DNA of 64,000 bases from Dermatophagoides farinae (Eukaryota; Arthropoda; Arachnida; Sarcoptiformes; Pyroglyphidae). The notes beneath the pieces were generated by a model that worked only from the letters and a program-made list of their open reading frames with translations, was not told the DNA's origin and ran no database searches. The DNA lies in NCBI RefSeq assembly GCF_024713945.1, contig NC_134679.1, positions 3,353,001 through 3,417,000 on the forward strand. The letters are read 5' to 3'. Below, piece by piece: positions 22,524 to 39,800 of the stretch. Numbering within the stretch: the first letter of the stretch is position 1; every line of letters begins with the position of its first letter. A program made the translations under genes and the position numbers.

Positions 22524-25500
22524 ATGGGAAGATTAGATTTTATTGATATGTAGAATAGACAGTATGTTGACAGTCGAAAACAAAATAACAAAATAATTGT
22601 AGTGAAAATTTAAAGTTTTTGATTGTGATCGAGAACGATATGGCAATTCAAATAAATTTTTTTTTTTTTGCAATTTGATTATTTCCGATAACAATTTATT
22701 AAAATAAAAAGCATTCTTGAATTATTTTTTCAAATAAATAGAAATGGAATGTATTCGAATTGTATTAGATGATGATGATTGACGTAGTTGTCTAAATCAA
22801 ATAATTCTTCATTGTTTTTTTTTTACATTAAATGTTTATTCAGTTGCATATACAATGCAATCGGATCAGACAATCAATCAATGAATGAATGAATGAATGA
22901 TGATGATGATGATTATTCACGTCAATTCAGTCAATACTTTGATTTGTTATCGGATTTTGATCAACCCGAACAAACAAGAGAAAAAAAATGTAAACGAATC
23001 GATCGATGATGATTGCTGCAGTAGTAAATATATGTATTTTTTTATAATCAAATATAAAAACGTCAAAATTTAAAAAAAAAATCAAACATGAAAGATCAGA
23101 TCAAGAAATTTAAACAAAAAAAAATCTATATCGGCTAGATATGGACCTGGATAATGTTGTTGTTCAAACAAAGTGACGATTTTTATATTTTCAAATGAAA
23201 TGAATAATAATTATTGCTATTTTTTGACTTTCACCATGTTTTTTTTCTGATTATATAAACATAGTATTTATGAGAAAAAAAATGAGAATTAACCTTGAAA
23301 AAATTGCATGAAAACAAGGGATGAAAGTTTTTTGCCGAAATAAAAAGATGAAATAGGAGAAAAAGTTTTAAAAAGAAATTTCAAGTTCAATGGAATTGAA
23401 ATCAAATCATGTTGATTACTTGATCGATAGATCGAATGATTGATTAATTGATGGATCACATTGAAAAATTTATACCAGGTCCATACCAACATACACAAAC
23501 TGAGATCGAGCACATGGTGTGATGTTTGTGATCATTCATTATAACAACGAAATTACTACGATTGGATCAACGTTGTTTAGAACTTGTTGTGCGACAAACT
23601 TGTCAAACTTGTGAAACAACGATGATTGTCGAAGCACTAATGTCCGGAATGATGAAGATGATTGGTGTTGTTATCATATCATCACGGCTTATTCGTCATG
23701 GTTTATTAAATTAATCATCCACAACGATGTCTATGTGTGTGTGTGTGTGTGTGTGTATCGAATTACGAGAACGAAAATGAAAAACTGGTATGATCGAAGA
23801 TATTTTATTCGAATGTATGATAACAAAAAAAAATTGAAATCTATTCAAGATTTTTCAGGTGATCATGGTCAATAGTGACAATGCATATTCTATTGCTGAA
23901 AATAGAGAGTTGTTATTGAAAAAAGTTGTTATTTTATTTACCAAAATTACATTTAGATATATTATAATGGCGATTGTAAGAAATGTGCTTTAAACATATG
24001 AAAAAACGTTTAAAAAGCCAGGATTATTTTTTTCATTTTGTTCCATGCTACTATGAAGATGATCGAAAAAAAATGTCAAAGGTTTTTTCATTTTGCTCGT
24101 ACATGTTCTATTTTTGGACATCCAATGATACCGAATGCGATAACGATGACAAGGCCAGATGAATTCCACTCTTTTTCTTATACGTGGTTTAGAAAATTTA
24201 CGTTTTTAACAGTTGATAATCATTATGCGATGACATTGGAGACATTCATGTTTGATGATGATGATGATGATGAAATTCGTATTGTTTGTGAATAAAAATG
24301 AGCATATTTAAGTGGATGAATTATCACCATCATCAAAATTTTTGTTTTGTAATTATTATCAATAATTATCATCATCATTTTTGCTTCCTCAGGAAGGATA
24401 CGATTTTAACGCCATTTTTTATATCTGATAATAAACAAATATTAGGAAATTATTGTCTTTTCATTCATCGCAAGGACAATCGATGGCTGTAAAATAAAAT
24501 TTTCATTTTTGTTTGATGACCATTTCTAGAGCGAAATTTTGGAACATGTTTAATGAATCGAACGAGAATGAATGAATGAATAATGATGGGTGGTGAACCA
24601 AATAACTGTATTCACATCGAAACATGCCAACATATAATGTAATAAAATGTATAACGTTTTTATTTATTTCATTCAAAGTTTATTGACATGTTTGTTTTTC
24701 ATTATTGATTGAGAATGAATCATTCATCATTCATGCAAATATATCATACCCGTATATATTTTAATGATCATTATTACCGATTCCTTTATTGGACAATATA
24801 ATTTACTAGATTCGTTAGTAATAGATACAGCGAGTACCACCACCAGATACTTTGATCTTGATGTTTAAGCACATCGAACATTAATGCGAATTTCAGAACA
24901 AACACTCTGATTTTTGTTGTATTTTAATTGAATTTTTCTTTTGTTCTCGAACAATATTTGCGGTCAATATGATCGGCCCATATCTTGATCAAACATAATG
25001 AACGAATTTCCAGTACTCGCCCATTTCATGTTGTTCCCAAATTGTCAAAACGATCGATCGAAAATAATTAATATTCAAGCAATAGCAGTATCGTTTTTTT
25101 TATTTCTAATAAATTGAAACATTATTTTTCACATGTAAAAATTGAATCCAGGTTTTTTCATACATTCCTTACAAATCGCCATCATCATAATATTTAAATG
25201 TCATTTTAGTTAATAAAATAACAATTGTCTTTTTTCAGCAATGAAATATGCATTGTCACCATTGACCATGATAACCTACAAAATCTTGAAGGAAATTGAA
25301 GGAAATACACTCCAAAAAAAACCATTTTATATTCATCTCTTATTTTCGAAAAAAAAAATTCTCAAAGAATTACACAATCGTATAAAAGATGGCGATAGTA
25401 GATATTGAAATATATTGTGTGATTCATGTGTTTCATATATTGAAACAAGTGTTCTGACAATCAGCTGAAGACTTTTTTCTAAATCTTGTTCAATCTGATT

Positions 25501-25610
25501 CACTCTATAGAAAAAATGATACGACAACCTCATTAATTTGAGGTCTATTTTTTCATTCAAAATTTTTTATACCCAATGTTGCGATAATCTGCTGCCAAAA
25601 TAAAAACCAA
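22524..25610. other. 3 kb intergenic region between ALP and PI3K
   Basis: This region contains a long TG microsatellite (23734-23756), AATG and GAT repeats near 22880-22910 and 24251-24272, and many homopolymers. A short plus-strand frame (ATG at about 24053 to 24294, 80 aa, ending in a run of Asp) is not convincing. A YY1-like core AAGATGGCG lies at 25386-25394, about 220 bp before the PI3K start codon. No RNA gene or transposon recognised. Confidence 0.45.
23734..23756. repeat. TG dinucleotide microsatellite
   Basis: Uninterrupted TG repeat of about 11 units in the ALP-PI3K spacer. Confidence 0.9.
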
Positions 25611-30066
<4,456 letters not shown>

Positions 30067-30712
30067 TCGTCAATATGAAATTCTATTTTCACTGTATTAT
30101 TCTTGTGAATGAAGAAAAAATTATTATTTTAATCTTTAATGATGATAATCAATATATATGAATCAAATGTGAGATGAAATTGTTATCAATGCTTTATGTT
30201 TGTGTATGTGCTAAAACGTTTGAAATGTGTGATATAATAATAAATACATTTTTTTTTTGATATAATTATGTAAAAACGTGATGAAAAGTTTTTTTTTAAT
30301 TCTGAAGGTGTTATGTGCGTTTCAACAGGTGCGTGTGGGTGTGTCTTGAATGTTTAAAAAAAAACAGAAATTCGTGAATGAAATTCAAGTTTGTGATGAT
30401 TATTGCTTCGATTTGACAAAATGTGAATTCGCTAAATTGATAAGCAATTTGGACAATTTGAAAAAATGAAATAATTAAGCTTCGAGAACACACACACACT
30501 TTTATGCACGTTGAATGTGACACATAAAATCATTTCTACAAGATGTAAAATGAAATATTTGACAATCGATATGATACTTTACCTATAGTACAAAACAGAA
30601 CCATTTTACTACCTGTAATTATGTATTAAATGTAATAGTTTTTTTTACACAGCAAACTCAAAAGGCCCACACACACTCAAGCACAAAAAAGAAAATGCTG
30701 ACGAAAAAAATT
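30067..30712. other. Convergent intergenic spacer between PI3K and Pin1
   Basis: Contains the PI3K 3' UTR and the presumed Pin1 3' UTR, plus A/T runs and short CA/TG repeats. No additional gene seen. Confidence 0.5.
30238..30243 (+). terminator. Poly(A) signal of the PI3K gene
   Basis: AATAAA located 172 bp after the PI3K stop codon, followed by T-rich sequence. This gives a 3' UTR of about 190 bp. Confidence 0.55.
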
Positions 30713-31255
30713 CTAAGCTGTACGTAGTATTAGATGAACACCAGAATCCGTTTCAACCACCTGCGATAATTCACCAACTTTTAAAGCAAATGCAGCTTCT
30801 TCGAATGGTTTTTGCATAGCACCACGAGCAAAAAATCCTAAATCACCACCACGTTTAGCTGATGAACAATCAGATAGTTCGGATGCAAGTTCATCTAATG
30901 TGGCCACACCGTTTGAAATTTTTTCATGATAATCTTGAATCAATGCTAGTGCTTCCTCTTTGGTTCGTGTGATATGCTCTTCACGCCATGAACTAGGACG
31001 TCGTGATTGATTATGTTTGACCAATAGATGCGAACATCGTATCTTTTCATTATCCTTTGTATTGGCTTCTTGTGTAGGTCGATCCCATTGTGATTCTTTA
31101 GTGTAAATGTTTAAATAATATGCCTGGCCAGTGGATCGTGATACTCGTTTTTCCCATCCTTTAGGCAATGGTCCATCTTGATCATGTTCATCCTGAGATT
31201 GTTGTTGTTGTTGATCTTGTTGATTATTATTGGCATCTTGATTATTGGCGTCCAT
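30713..31255 (-). CDS. Pin1: Peptidyl-prolyl cis/trans isomerase Pin1 (dodo orthologue)
   Basis: Single exon. The ATG at 31253-31255 gives 180 aa. An Asn/Gln/Asp-rich leader of about 27 residues precedes the WW domain ([20 protein letters not shown]...SQWDRP, binding pSer/pThr-Pro). The linker is followed by the parvulin domain: [17 protein letters not shown] carries the active-site His and the phosphate-binding Arg pair, [15 protein letters not shown] the catalytic Cys, and [10 protein letters not shown] the C-terminal His. All catalytic residues are intact. The enzyme isomerises phospho-Ser/Thr-Pro bonds and regulates cell-cycle and signalling proteins. Human Pin1 is 163 aa, and the extra length is the N-terminal leader. 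The gene converges on PI3K. Confidence 0.97.
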   Translation of the reverse strand: MDANNQDANNNQQDQQQQQSQDEHDQDGPLPKGWEKRVSRSTGQAYYLNIYTKESQWDRPTQEANTKDNEKIRCSHLLVKHNQSRRPSSWREEHITRTKEEALALIQDYHEKISNGVATLDELASELSDCSSAKRGGDLGFFARGAMQKPFEEAAFALKVGELSQVVETDSGVHLILRTA

Positions 31256-33498
31256 TGTTGATAATGAAACTGAATCCAAATATCGAATCGGTCATGTGGA
31301 GAAATAAAGAAAGAGAAATGTTAAAAAAACTGAATTCAAAATAAAAATTTGAATTTTCAATGAATTATTAACGAATTTGAATAAAGAAAAGAAATTTGGT
31401 TTTTTATTGTGCGTGTGTGTGTGTGTGTTTGTTGTCAAATCGATTTGGTTATGCTAGAGTGAAATTATCATTAATAAACAAAAATCTATGAATAGACATC
31501 AATATTTTATCCATTAGACAAAAATTTTTTCTTTTCATACACAAACACAATACGACTTACCAATAAATTGTTGTCATAAACACAAGTTTAACTTTTATAT
31601 ATGTAATATATTTTTTTCCAGGCCCAATAGAAAATTTTTCGAATATTTTGTTCAATTTCAATGATAATATCAGATGTGATTTTTTAAACCAAGTTTCACA
31701 AATTTTATTGAATGATTCAATAATGAATCCAATGAATATTATTGTTGAGAATTCGATTGGTAGTTGATGATTTTATCACTAAATATTATTGTATTCGTGT
31801 CTGTGTGCAATGTACGAGATGTCAAAAAAGTGAATTTGTTTCTCTACAACTATTTTCCGGTGGTTATCGTTATCTAATATATGGAAAAAGGCCACATACA
31901 TAAACATGCCAAGATAAGCCCAGAGAAAAAAAAACCACTTCTTTTCTATTCACTTTCTTTCTTTCTTTCTAAATATATAGAATCCATATTTTTTTCTATC
32001 CATTCTATAGAGTATGAGCATGTAAGTAAAAACCAGAATCCATAAATATGAGTAGAGGTATGTTTACGAATGCAATTTTTTTAACACTTTATAAACCCAT
32101 TGCCCATATATGATCGACATGGAACTTAAACTGTTAATAGTTAAGAAATCTGTCCCGAAATTGAGTAGATTACAAACACAACATGCGCGCCTTCAAAAAT
32201 GATTTCGGAACGATTGATAGGAGGTAAATTATTAATGATACGAATTGATACACTTTTTTTGACACTATACCGATTTAAATTCACGACATACCGGTTATTA
32301 TATTGGATCTCCTTTGACTATTTAGTTGAATTTAAAAATGAATCAGTTTATAGTAAACAATGAGAAATGATGATAAATTACAAAATGATTTATAAAAAAT
32401 GAATTCGATAAATGAGTTGGTTAGTTGGTTTTATAATTTACCATTCGGTGCTAAAATATTACACAGTCTCGCGTGATATCGATATATAGATGATCATCAT
32501 TCAACTAGTACAACTGCAGATTGATCAAAATACAGATAACGCTCGGTTTTGATTGGATCCTTCAATCCTAAATTCATTATTGTATATCGAGCAGATTCTC
32601 GTTAAACAATGATACACTGTATCCTATATTTTAACTTTATTTAAAAGGCGTGGTCTTTGGAACAAGTTTTTATCACGTGATATAACATAAAAATCGCTGA
32701 AATTGTGATACAAGAATTCTCCCCTTAAATGAATCAAAACATCCCAAAGTATATTTACTCATCATCATTGGATTGGATATATCCGATCGATTGTAATGAT
32801 GATGACAAACTACGCCGCATTTATTGCTTTGTTTTTTTAATTATTTTTTTTTTTTTTTTTGATTTTTGATTATCGAATTTGATTGAAAATAATTTGTGGC
32901 GATAATTATTTACTTCTGACTGTTGTACACAATAAATTTGACACTTCATATTGTTGATGAGAAAAAAATTCGTGGTAAGCATGAATCCGTTTTACTATAT
33001 TGATGATGACCAATTAGGCAAAAAATAGCTCCAATTATCTTGATTATATTTATTTATTATTATTTGTTTTCTTTAACTATTGCTTTTGAAAAATAAAAAT
33101 AAAAATTAAATGAGTCATCATGTGATATCGTTTCTAATTTTGCTTTATAAATTTGAATACTCAATTCAATCATATCTAATGTTTTTTTTCATGGCAATTA
33201 TCTCATTCATCGTTTTTTTTTATTCTCTGCTTTTTAGACTCGTTTTCATTTCATTTTTTCGATCCTTTCTATTACTGTTTTAGTTTTTATTGACACACCG
33301 ATTTGATTCAAAAGTATGCGTTTTTTTGTTTTGTTTTGTTTACCTGATTAATTGATTGTTCATTAATCAATTCATTTTTATTTTTATTGGTTGTTATACA
33401 TGTAACAAAATTTAGCTGAAAAATCGTGAAAGTTGTTTTTGACTTTGATTGCGACAATTTTTTGCACAAAACCACCCCCTGAATAAAATCAATTTTTG
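31256..33498. other. 2.2 kb intergenic region between Pin1 and the TBC gene
   Basis: AT-rich with T runs (for example 32840-32860), short TG repeats near 31412-31428 and a CTTT run near 31956. No coding frame of normal composition, tRNA or repeat element is recognised. It must include the two outward-facing promoters (Pin1 minus, TBC plus). Confidence 0.45.
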
Positions 33499-36436
33499 AT
33501 GGAACCATCTCAATCATCCAATACACCGTCATCATCATCTACCCGTAAAGATTGATTTTGGCTCTATTTTTTGACTTTTCATTGTTCGATGGAATTTTTT
33601 CTTATTAAATAGACAATAAACGAAAACAGGCCAGGCAGTCATCATCATTTGCGGGCTCGGATCTGGATCGTCGACAGCTTCGTGAATTGCGTCATATAAA
33701 TCATTTGTTGAAAAAATATGATCCGAAATCATTGGATGAAATCAATCGTGAACAACAAAATCAAGGCCTTTCAAATAGAAATGTTCATTTGCCAGTAGCA
33801 AGCACTAGTGCTGCTACATCATCATCATCATCATCTAATACAAGAAACATTCGTTATCGAACATTAACAAAAAAAGAACGTCGAGCGCATCGAAAAAAGC
33901 AAGAAAAAAAAGTACAACGTCAAGATAATCTAAGTGGTGAACTTCGCCACTATCTGGGCTCAGCCATTAAAAATTCTTTAGGTCATATGCATGATCATAT
34001 AATTGCAACATTGCCAACAGAAATGTCCTTATATTATCAAAAAGTACACGATACGTTAGTGTTGGATGTAAACCAAGATGATAATAATTCCAATCAAAAC
34101 TCGAATCCGGCTAGTGGACGACAAATGATGAATGAAATGCATGAATTCATTACGACTTCATCAGTTGATGCCGATCTTGAAGCCACTAGCAATAGACCAT
34201 CATGCTCATCTAATCCTACCCAATCAGAACAAATGACATCCAATATACATTCATCGAGATCTCGACCTCATTATTATGCATCGCACAATCCATATGCACC
34301 ACCAATGCATAAACCGGGCATTCTGCCCATCAGAGATTTTCTCCATGATCCATTGAACGCATCGTTGAACACTTTGAATCGTGTAACCAATTTGGTCCGT
34401 GTTCCCACATCTCAAATCTATTCACATGGCTATAATATACTCAACAATCTGGCCAGTCCAGTTAATATTCAGCTCTCGACATCACCTACTGTTCCACGTC
34501 CGCCAGGAACTGCTGAACGTATCGTTCGTAAAGATGATGACGAGATGCCGGTACCTCCACCAGTGTTGCCATTAATTCAATGTACACATCAACAGACTCG
34601 TCTTGAGCCTTTGGATTCGGAAGAATTTGATGTAAAAACTTGGACAATCGAAACACTTCGACAACGTGTATTTCATGGTGTATGTATTTTACTGATAAAA
34701 TTAACTGAAATATTAATGGTAATAATTATAATTGATATTATTATTCCATGACATGAAACTATTAGGGAATTTCTGAGAAACTTCGTCTGCGACTTTGGCC
34801 ATATATACTTGGACTTTATGATGGTGATAATGATGTTGACGATTGTCGTGAGCAATTTGATTGGTCATCAAAACAAAAACTATTTGAGCGTTATCGATCA
34901 CAGTGGAAATCCATTTTGCCTGAACAGGAAAAACGATTCATGCTGTTTCGAGAGCGTAAATCATTAATTGGTAATTATTGTATTTTACATATAGTTATGT
35001 CCTGATATATTGATATATGATGAATATATTGACTTTCATCACACAGAACGTGATGTGATTCGTTGTGATCGAACTCATCCATTCTATCATGGTGATCGCA
35101 ATGAAAATTTGGAGAAATTGAAAGAAATTTTATTGACTTATATGATGTATGATTTTGATACTGGGTACGTGCAAGGAATGTCAGATTTGGTCTCACCATT
35201 ACTATATGTGGCCGAAGGTGATACCTGTAAAGCATTCTGGTTTTTCGTTCAGACCATGGAATTCACTGTGAGTTATAGAAAATTCTGACTTTATTTAGTG
35301 ATAATTAGTAATGTTAATCTGTAGAACAATAATTTTGAAATGTCACAATTGACAATCAAACATCAATTGGAAATGCTGTGGAAATTGATTGAATTGACAG
35401 ATCCAATTTTTGCCCAATACCTCGGTATGATTATTGTTTGAATGTTTGATGAATTGTTTGCATATTACTTATATTTTTTCAGCTAATAATGACTCAGTCA
35501 ATTGTTATTTTGCATTCCGTTGGATTGTGTGTCAATTTAAACGAGAATTCATGAAATCTAATTCTGATGATTATCAAGAAGTTTTATTATTATGGGAATC
35601 AATATGGACTTGTTCATCGATAAAAAAATATTTCAAAAATTTACGTCGACAACAACAACAATCCTTATCCGAAGAGACATCGAAATCAGACGATCAAGAG
35701 CCATCGACATCCCAAACAAATGTTGTAAATCTGCAAGTCGAAGATGATAGTAATATTGAAGGTGATTGTATAGCCAAAGCAGCATCAGATTTAGCTATAA
35801 AAATTGACGAACAATGCAAAATTGTCGATGAAAAGTCAGAGTCAATCGATAGTACAGAATCGCAAGAATCCATGACGACCACTTATAGCGATGGATCTAG
35901 ACGACTTTCAGACACTGAATTATATGTGTTATGCATATGTTTAGCTATCATTCGTCGTGAACGTGACTTAATCATGGTCCAACGCTTTGATGCTACAGAA
36001 ATATTGAAGGTTAGTGATTTTGACCAAGCTTAAAAATTCTTATGATTTTTTAACTTTGAATTTAATAATGCAGCATTTCAATACGCTTCAATTGACCACG
36101 AATTTGAAAAATATCCTCATACATGCGGCTAACATTTGGTCATGGCTCATATACGATGATAATGAAAAGTTGTTATATGCTTCATCAACTCGAGAGCACT
36201 TATCGATTATTGGTGATCATCAAACAAGAAATCGTAATAGTGAGGAATCACAGCCATCAAACATTCGTAATCGTAATCAACTATCACCAGCTAATGGTGA
36301 AGCTATCGTTGATGAAGATTTCGATCTACTACAGGATCTTCGTTTACCACTGGATCGTTCAGCCAATGGATCATCATCGCCGGCAACCATGCCAAATGCA
36401 CCACTGGCTAGTGATGATTATTATATTTTTAGTTGA
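33499..36436 (+). CDS. TBC1D15/17-like Rab GTPase-activating protein
   Basis: Exons 33499-33544, 33613-34679, 34766-34970, 35047-35267, 35325-35424, 35483-36009 and 36074-36436, 842 aa. Residues 1-330 are mostly Ser/Asn/Arg-rich. A basic patch (KKERRAHRKKQEKK) precedes a predicted helical block. The TBC domain starts near 345. The Arg finger is in ERDVIRCDRTHPFYHG and the Gln finger in YVQGMSDLVSPLLYV, both intact, so it should stimulate GTP hydrolysis on a Rab. The FRWIVCQFKREF and LLLWESIW blocks and their order match the TBC1D15/TBC1D17/Gyp7 group, which acts on Rab7 at late endosomes and mitochondria. About 90 Ser/Gln/Glu/Asp-rich residues (about 585-690) are inserted between the WESIW helix and the last TBC helices. 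This first-exon model (15 codons) is less certain than the rest. Confidence 0.9.
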
Positions 36437-36859
36437 ATTTTTTTTTTACTGAACGAATACCTTTTGTTTTCATTTTTTTCTGAACGAAAATTGATTAATT
36501 TTAATTTGAAGAAATTTTCCTAATTAAAGAATTAAACTGTGTTGTTCAACATAAAACCAATTTTTCTTTGTCCAGCTAAATGATCAGCTCGAAAATCAGC
36601 TAAATCGAAATGTCAACATCAATTGCATGGTTAATCTTTATTTTGCCATGAATCTCATTCTATCGGTTTCGACTCATTATTTGTTTATTTATTTTTTTAA
36701 GGCTCTATTTTTCATTTAATTTTTGTATCGAAATGAATTGGATAAGTGTGAAAAAACGAGCAAAATATCTTTTATTCGATTTTATTTGGCAGTGATACAT
36801 AGTATGGACATTATAGAATTTGTTCGATTGCTTTTGGAAATTATAAATGATGATGATGA
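36437..36859. other. Convergent spacer with the poly(A) signal of the Dscam-like gene
   Basis: The 3' UTRs of the TBC gene (plus) and the Dscam-like gene (minus) meet here. A minus-strand AATAAA lies at 36771-36776, 84 bp beyond the Dscam-like stop codon. No other feature seen. Confidence 0.5.
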
Positions 36860-39800
36860 TTAGAAAATTAACAGATTCAATTTCCACCAGCCAACCAATA
36901 GCCATATCATTGGCGATAGAATATTTTTCGTGGCTGCATTATTTGCTTGAAGTATACCATGATGATGATTATATGATTGTGGTAGTTTCTGTTGTGATTT
37001 TATCGCAATTTGATTGTTGTTATTGTTATTGCTATTATCATTATCACAGATCAATTTTGAATCCAAACACGTTGTCATCATCGCCGTCACCGTTGATTTT
37101 CCTTTGAATGATGGTCCATTATCTTCATCGTCAACATCACTTATAATTTGTTCATTTTGGACAATATTTCGTTTTTTGAGAGTAGCATAGTTCATAGTTT
37201 GTGCTGAATTCTGATTAAACAATTCTATCTCATTGCCCGATGTTGCGGCTGTCGTTGTTGATACCAATTCAAATTTATTTGATGGCATAACAGTGGGTAG
37301 TTCGTAGACGCTTTCATTGGACACACAGAACCCATATGATGGCAATTGTTGTTGTACATTTGTCGCCGTAAGGCAATATCGTGGTTCACTTTGTGATAGA
37401 TTTGTCGTACTATATGGAGTACAATATTGATCTGAATGATGACGTAAAGGTGTCCCGTTAATGCTTGGATGTGTAGATGTGAATCCACCGCTATTACTGC
37501 CCATAGTTGCATGTAGTGTATCGTCATATTGTTGTTGTTGTTGTTGCTGTTGTTCAAATTGATGCTGAAGAGATGAACGTTGGTGTTTGGTTCCTGTTAC
37601 AAAACAGGCGACTAGAATGATCACAGTAAGAACTATCACAGAACAAGTTGCCGGTATGACAATGGTCAATGATTGCATTGAACTAAGCGTATTCGCTCCA
37701 CCGCCTGGATCCATAGAGCCTGAAGATGCCGATATAGAATTGGCCGATTTTAATGTGCGTGAAATAGTTTCTATTGGTGGAATCGTTTCACCATTCATGG
37801 TCAATGTAGCGAACATGTAGGTTTCCTCAGTGGTTCCCATGTCTGTCAAAGCAGCCATGTTAAGCAGATACCATGTTGCTGGTCGCAAATCCACTAATTC
37901 AACGAAACGTTGTTCTCGAGGTGAGATTTTCGATGAATCGACAAGCCAATCGGAATCAATTCTCGGTCGATACTTGAGCACAAAGTATTTGATCTCACAT
38001 CCGTTCACGAGCCAGGCATCCAGACGAATCATTGCTACGGTTGAGTTGACCGTAATGAAAGAATTCCAATTTTTAGGCGCTATCGGTACTGAAAAAAATC
38101 GTCAATATTTGAACCACTTTTGCAAAACTTACCAGATCCTTTGGTTCTAACAGCAATCGCCTGACTAGGATCGCCTTTACCTACGTTATTGTAGGCAATA
38201 ACATAGAACTGATATTGTGTGCCACACAATAGATTCGTGAACGTGTATGAATTCTGTTGCGAATCAACTTGTCGCTCTTCCCACTCTCCAGATTGGGAAG
38301 ACTTCGCATACAGGAAGTAACCGGTAATTTCTGGTACGTTCGAGTTGGATGTTTGCTGCTCTGCAGCGTACGAATCGTCGGTTGTTTCTATCGACCAGCT
38401 AAGCTCAACTGAATCGTAGTTGACGTTGACCGATGTCAAAATGGGTGCTCGCGGAGGATCGTTCACAAGAGTCTCACCGATGATCTCCTCTGATTGTGGT
38501 CCAGGACCGATTCTGAAACGATAAAGCATGAGTTTCAAACCAAAAATCATTGAAATTCAAACCTATTGAAAGCCTGGACGATGACCAAATACTTTGTCGC
38601 GCGGCGAAGATCAGTAATCTTCACCTCTTTGCTTTGAGTCGAAGGCTGTAAGGATTTTTCCTCAACAACTTTCTTAAACATGAAGTGTTCATCCAGATCG
38701 ACCGCTTTGTAGCCGACATAGTAGCCCAGAATCTGACCATTTTGATGATCAACCCGAGGCGGTTGGAATGTAACCTGTAGCGAATGTGCACTTGATGGAT
38801 ACACATGAATGTTTAACGGAGGACCAGATGGCGCTAGAAAAAGCATAAAATCATCAGCATATCCCAATATCGAATTAGTGTATCCTAACCTTCTTCTTTA
38901 GTCGTGATCTTAAGTGGTGGCATCTGAAATGGACCAAAACCCAATTTGTTTTCGGCTTGAATTCGAACTTCATAGGTGGTCATTGGCTTGAGAGAACGAA
39001 GACTGATTGACGATTCTGTTCCCACCAAAGTTTGACGGAATATTGTGCCTGGCGTCTTCGATGATGGCTGGTGTAGTTTACCATTTTGTTCGTTTATAAT
39101 CTGCTGCTGTAGTTCGGCTGTTGCATCCAAATGATGCCATGAGGGCAATGTTTCCAACCATTGGCGATACTCTGCATGAAATGCAATGACCGGGCTGTTT
39201 CCAGAATATGGCTGGGACCAAGCAATAACAGCAGACCGACTGTCTAGTTCCAACACGTGCACGTTTTCCGGCTTTCCAGGTGGTTCTAAATTTGGATAAA
39301 TCAAAATAATGGAAGGTTATTCTAGAATCTAGATTCTAGTCAAAGTTACCTTGGACTATCAGTTGAAAGTTGTATTCATCCTTGCCGAAATTATTGGTGG
39401 CCAAGCACGTGAACAGTGAAGAATCACGGCGATCGACGTTTGTGATACGGACAATGTATGAAGTGATTGCTCTATCCGACTGACCTGTAACTCGTTTCAG
39501 CAATTGATATCGATTATCTGTGTGCAGTGTCTGCTGTTCAAGCGACGGATCCGATGATAACCGATCAAACACAGAGCCAAAGTCGAGTGGCATTCTGTCC
39601 TTGGCAACTTGCATCGAAACGGGCAATTCGCCATAGGCATCGCAAGAGAATTCTGTAGAATCTCCTCTCTGAACGGTGTGAGCCGAGAATTTACTTTTGA
39701 AGTGTGCAGGCACTGTGAGAATGAGACGATAAGTGACTGTGGTTGCCTAGTCAAATCTTACCATGGACTTTGAGTGTGATAACTTTGCTCAATCCCGAGC

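Noticed and set aside
24053-24294. 80-aa plus-strand frame ending in an Asp run
   Set aside because: The Asp run is a GAT repeat, there is no domain, and flanks show no promoter or poly(A) logic. Likely chance.
24780-25020. Possible ribosomal uS9/S16-like relic on the minus strand (IKIKVSGGGT pattern)
   Set aside because: Only about ten residues resemble the family. Stops follow at once, and neighbouring frames cannot be aligned convincingly.
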